Assembly (NCBI GenBank): GCA_035528715.1
Contig: DATKYB010000072.1
Location: 1-31,717 of the forward strand
Direction: 5' to 3'
Length of the DNA: 31,717 nt
Origin: Nitrospinota bacterium
GTDB taxonomy: Bacteria > JADFOP01 > DATKYB01
Below the pieces are notes generated by a model. That model was not told the DNA's origin. It made no database searches and was given only the letters and a program-made list of their open reading frames with translations. A program made the position numbers and the translations under genes. Below, one piece after another: positions 31,113-31,717 of this stretch. How positions within the stretch are numbered: position 1 is the first letter of the stretch; every line of letters starts with the position of its first letter.

Positions 31113-31717
31113 ATGTATTTTTACCAAAAAGATTATGATGTAATCGTAGTAGGGGCTGGCCATGCTGGTTGCGAGGCAGCTTTGGCATCTGCACGTATGG
31201 GCCTAAGGACCCTTATATTTACTATAAATTTAGATAATATTGCTTTAATGTCATGCAATCCTTCTATTGGAGGAACAGCTAAGGGTAATTTAGTTAAAGA
31301 AATAGATGCCCTCGGTGGAGAGATGGGTAAGATTGCTGATAGGACTGGGATTCACTTTAAGATATTAAATTCCTCTAAGGGCCCGGCAGTTCAGTCTACA
31401 AGAGCTCAGACAGATAGACAGAGATATCACGCAGCCATGAAAGAGGTTTTGGAAACTCAGGATAAGCTAGATATAAAACAGGCAATGATAGAGAATATTG
31501 TTGTTGAAAAGGGTGAAGTAAAAGGGGTTATCGATAATACAGGAATGGGTTATCATAGCAAGACCGTTATCTTAGCAACAGGAACTTTTTTAAATGGTAT
31601 CATCCACATTGGACTGGTTCAATATCCTGCAGGAAGGGCGGGTGAGTTTTCTTCAAAAGGTCTTTCAAGATGCTTAGAAAGGTTGGGTCTTAAATTAGGC
31701 AGGCTCAAAACAGGTAC
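31113..31717 (+). CDS. mnmG: tRNA uridine-5-carboxymethylaminomethyl modification enzyme MnmG (3' end outside window)
   Basis: 201 codons before the window ends. The FAD-binding N-terminus GAGHAGCEAALASARMG is followed by CNPSIGGTAKG, LGGEMGK, GPAVQSTRAQ and AGRAGEFSS, all standard MnmG/GidA blocks. With MnmE it modifies wobble uridine 34 in several tRNAs. The start has the usual MYFYQKDYDVIVVGAG. No strong ribosome site lies before the ATG. It is divergent from the YhcC/queH pair, so three tRNA-linked or suspected tRNA-linked genes adjoin. Confidence 0.95.
   Translation, partial: MYFYQKDYDVIVVGAGHAGCEAALASARMGLRTLIFTINLDNIALMSCNPSIGGTAKGNLVKEIDALGGEMGKIADRTGIHFKILNSSKGPAVQSTRAQTDRQRYHAAMKEVLETQDKLDIKQAMIENIVVEKGEVKGVIDNTGMGYHSKTVILATGTFLNGIIHIGLVQYPAGRAGEFSSKGLSRCLERLGLKLGRLKTG

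Noticed and set aside
1-31717. tRNA, rRNA and CRISPR array anywhere in the window
   Set aside because: No cloverleaf T-arm (GTTCGA-type) in any gap, no rRNA-like segment and no spaced direct-repeat array were found by eye.

Overview
The window reads as chromosomal DNA from an AT-rich, anaerobic, Gram-negative-type (diderm) bacterium. Diderm signs are an OmpA-family lipoprotein and secreted or lipid-anchored proteins. Anaerobic signs are rubrerythrin, a rubredoxin, a half-size rubrerythrin-like protein, three radical-SAM enzymes and a TctABC-type tricarboxylate transporter. The SOS operator is of the GAAC-N4-GTTC kind known from Firmicutes and Actinobacteria rather than the enterobacterial type. 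PEP carboxylase and prolyl-tRNA synthetase are of archaeal type. Together these fit an uncultured lineage near Desulfobacterota, Nitrospirota or a related candidate phylum, but the sequence alone does not settle which. I see no rRNA, tRNA, CRISPR array, IS element or prophage.

Layout. 1-3.5 kb: the tail of an HD-GYP-like protein, then a GAF histidine kinase whose phospho-acceptor His is Arg, bracketed by a 33-bp direct repeat, then archaeal-type PEP carboxylase. 3.5-7.2 kb (minus): a tight four-gene unit with an asparagine-synthetase-like protein with altered active sites, a SHOCT membrane protein, a radical-SAM enzyme and a second SHOCT membrane protein. 7.4-9.9 kb (plus): a zinc-ribbon protein, then the SOS operon lexA - small unknown protein - dinB behind a clear promoter and LexA box. 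10.1-10.9 kb: a triple zinc-knuckle protein with a histone H1-like lysine tail and a strong internal ribosome site, then a long inverted repeat. 10.9-16.1 kb: proS (minus), a Mut7-C protein, a phosphoesterase with an overlapping 27-residue membrane peptide, a secreted metallo-beta-lactamase-fold protein, an OmpA lipoprotein and a secreted unknown.

16.1-18.4 kb (minus): apbE and a thioredoxin-like protein that carries a C-terminal flavinylation-like motif, plausibly an enzyme and substrate pair. 18.6-21.6 kb: PilZ, YdjC/ChbG deacetylase, TenA and a cation diffusion facilitator. 21.6-25.4 kb: a 550-bp regulatory region followed by tctC-tctB-tctA and a strong terminator. 25.4-29.5 kb: rubrerythrin, a Crp/Fnr regulator with a YacP/NYN nuclease, a radical-SAM/SPASM protein, a DsrE-like protein, a half-ferritin protein and a rubredoxin. 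29.5-31.7 kb: queH and a YhcC-type radical-SAM protein (minus), then the start of mnmG.

The best candidates for something undescribed are the AsnB-like/radical-SAM/SHOCT operon, the thioredoxin-FMN-motif protein next to apbE, the zinc-knuckle/H1-tail gene with a nested start, and the structured tctC leader.
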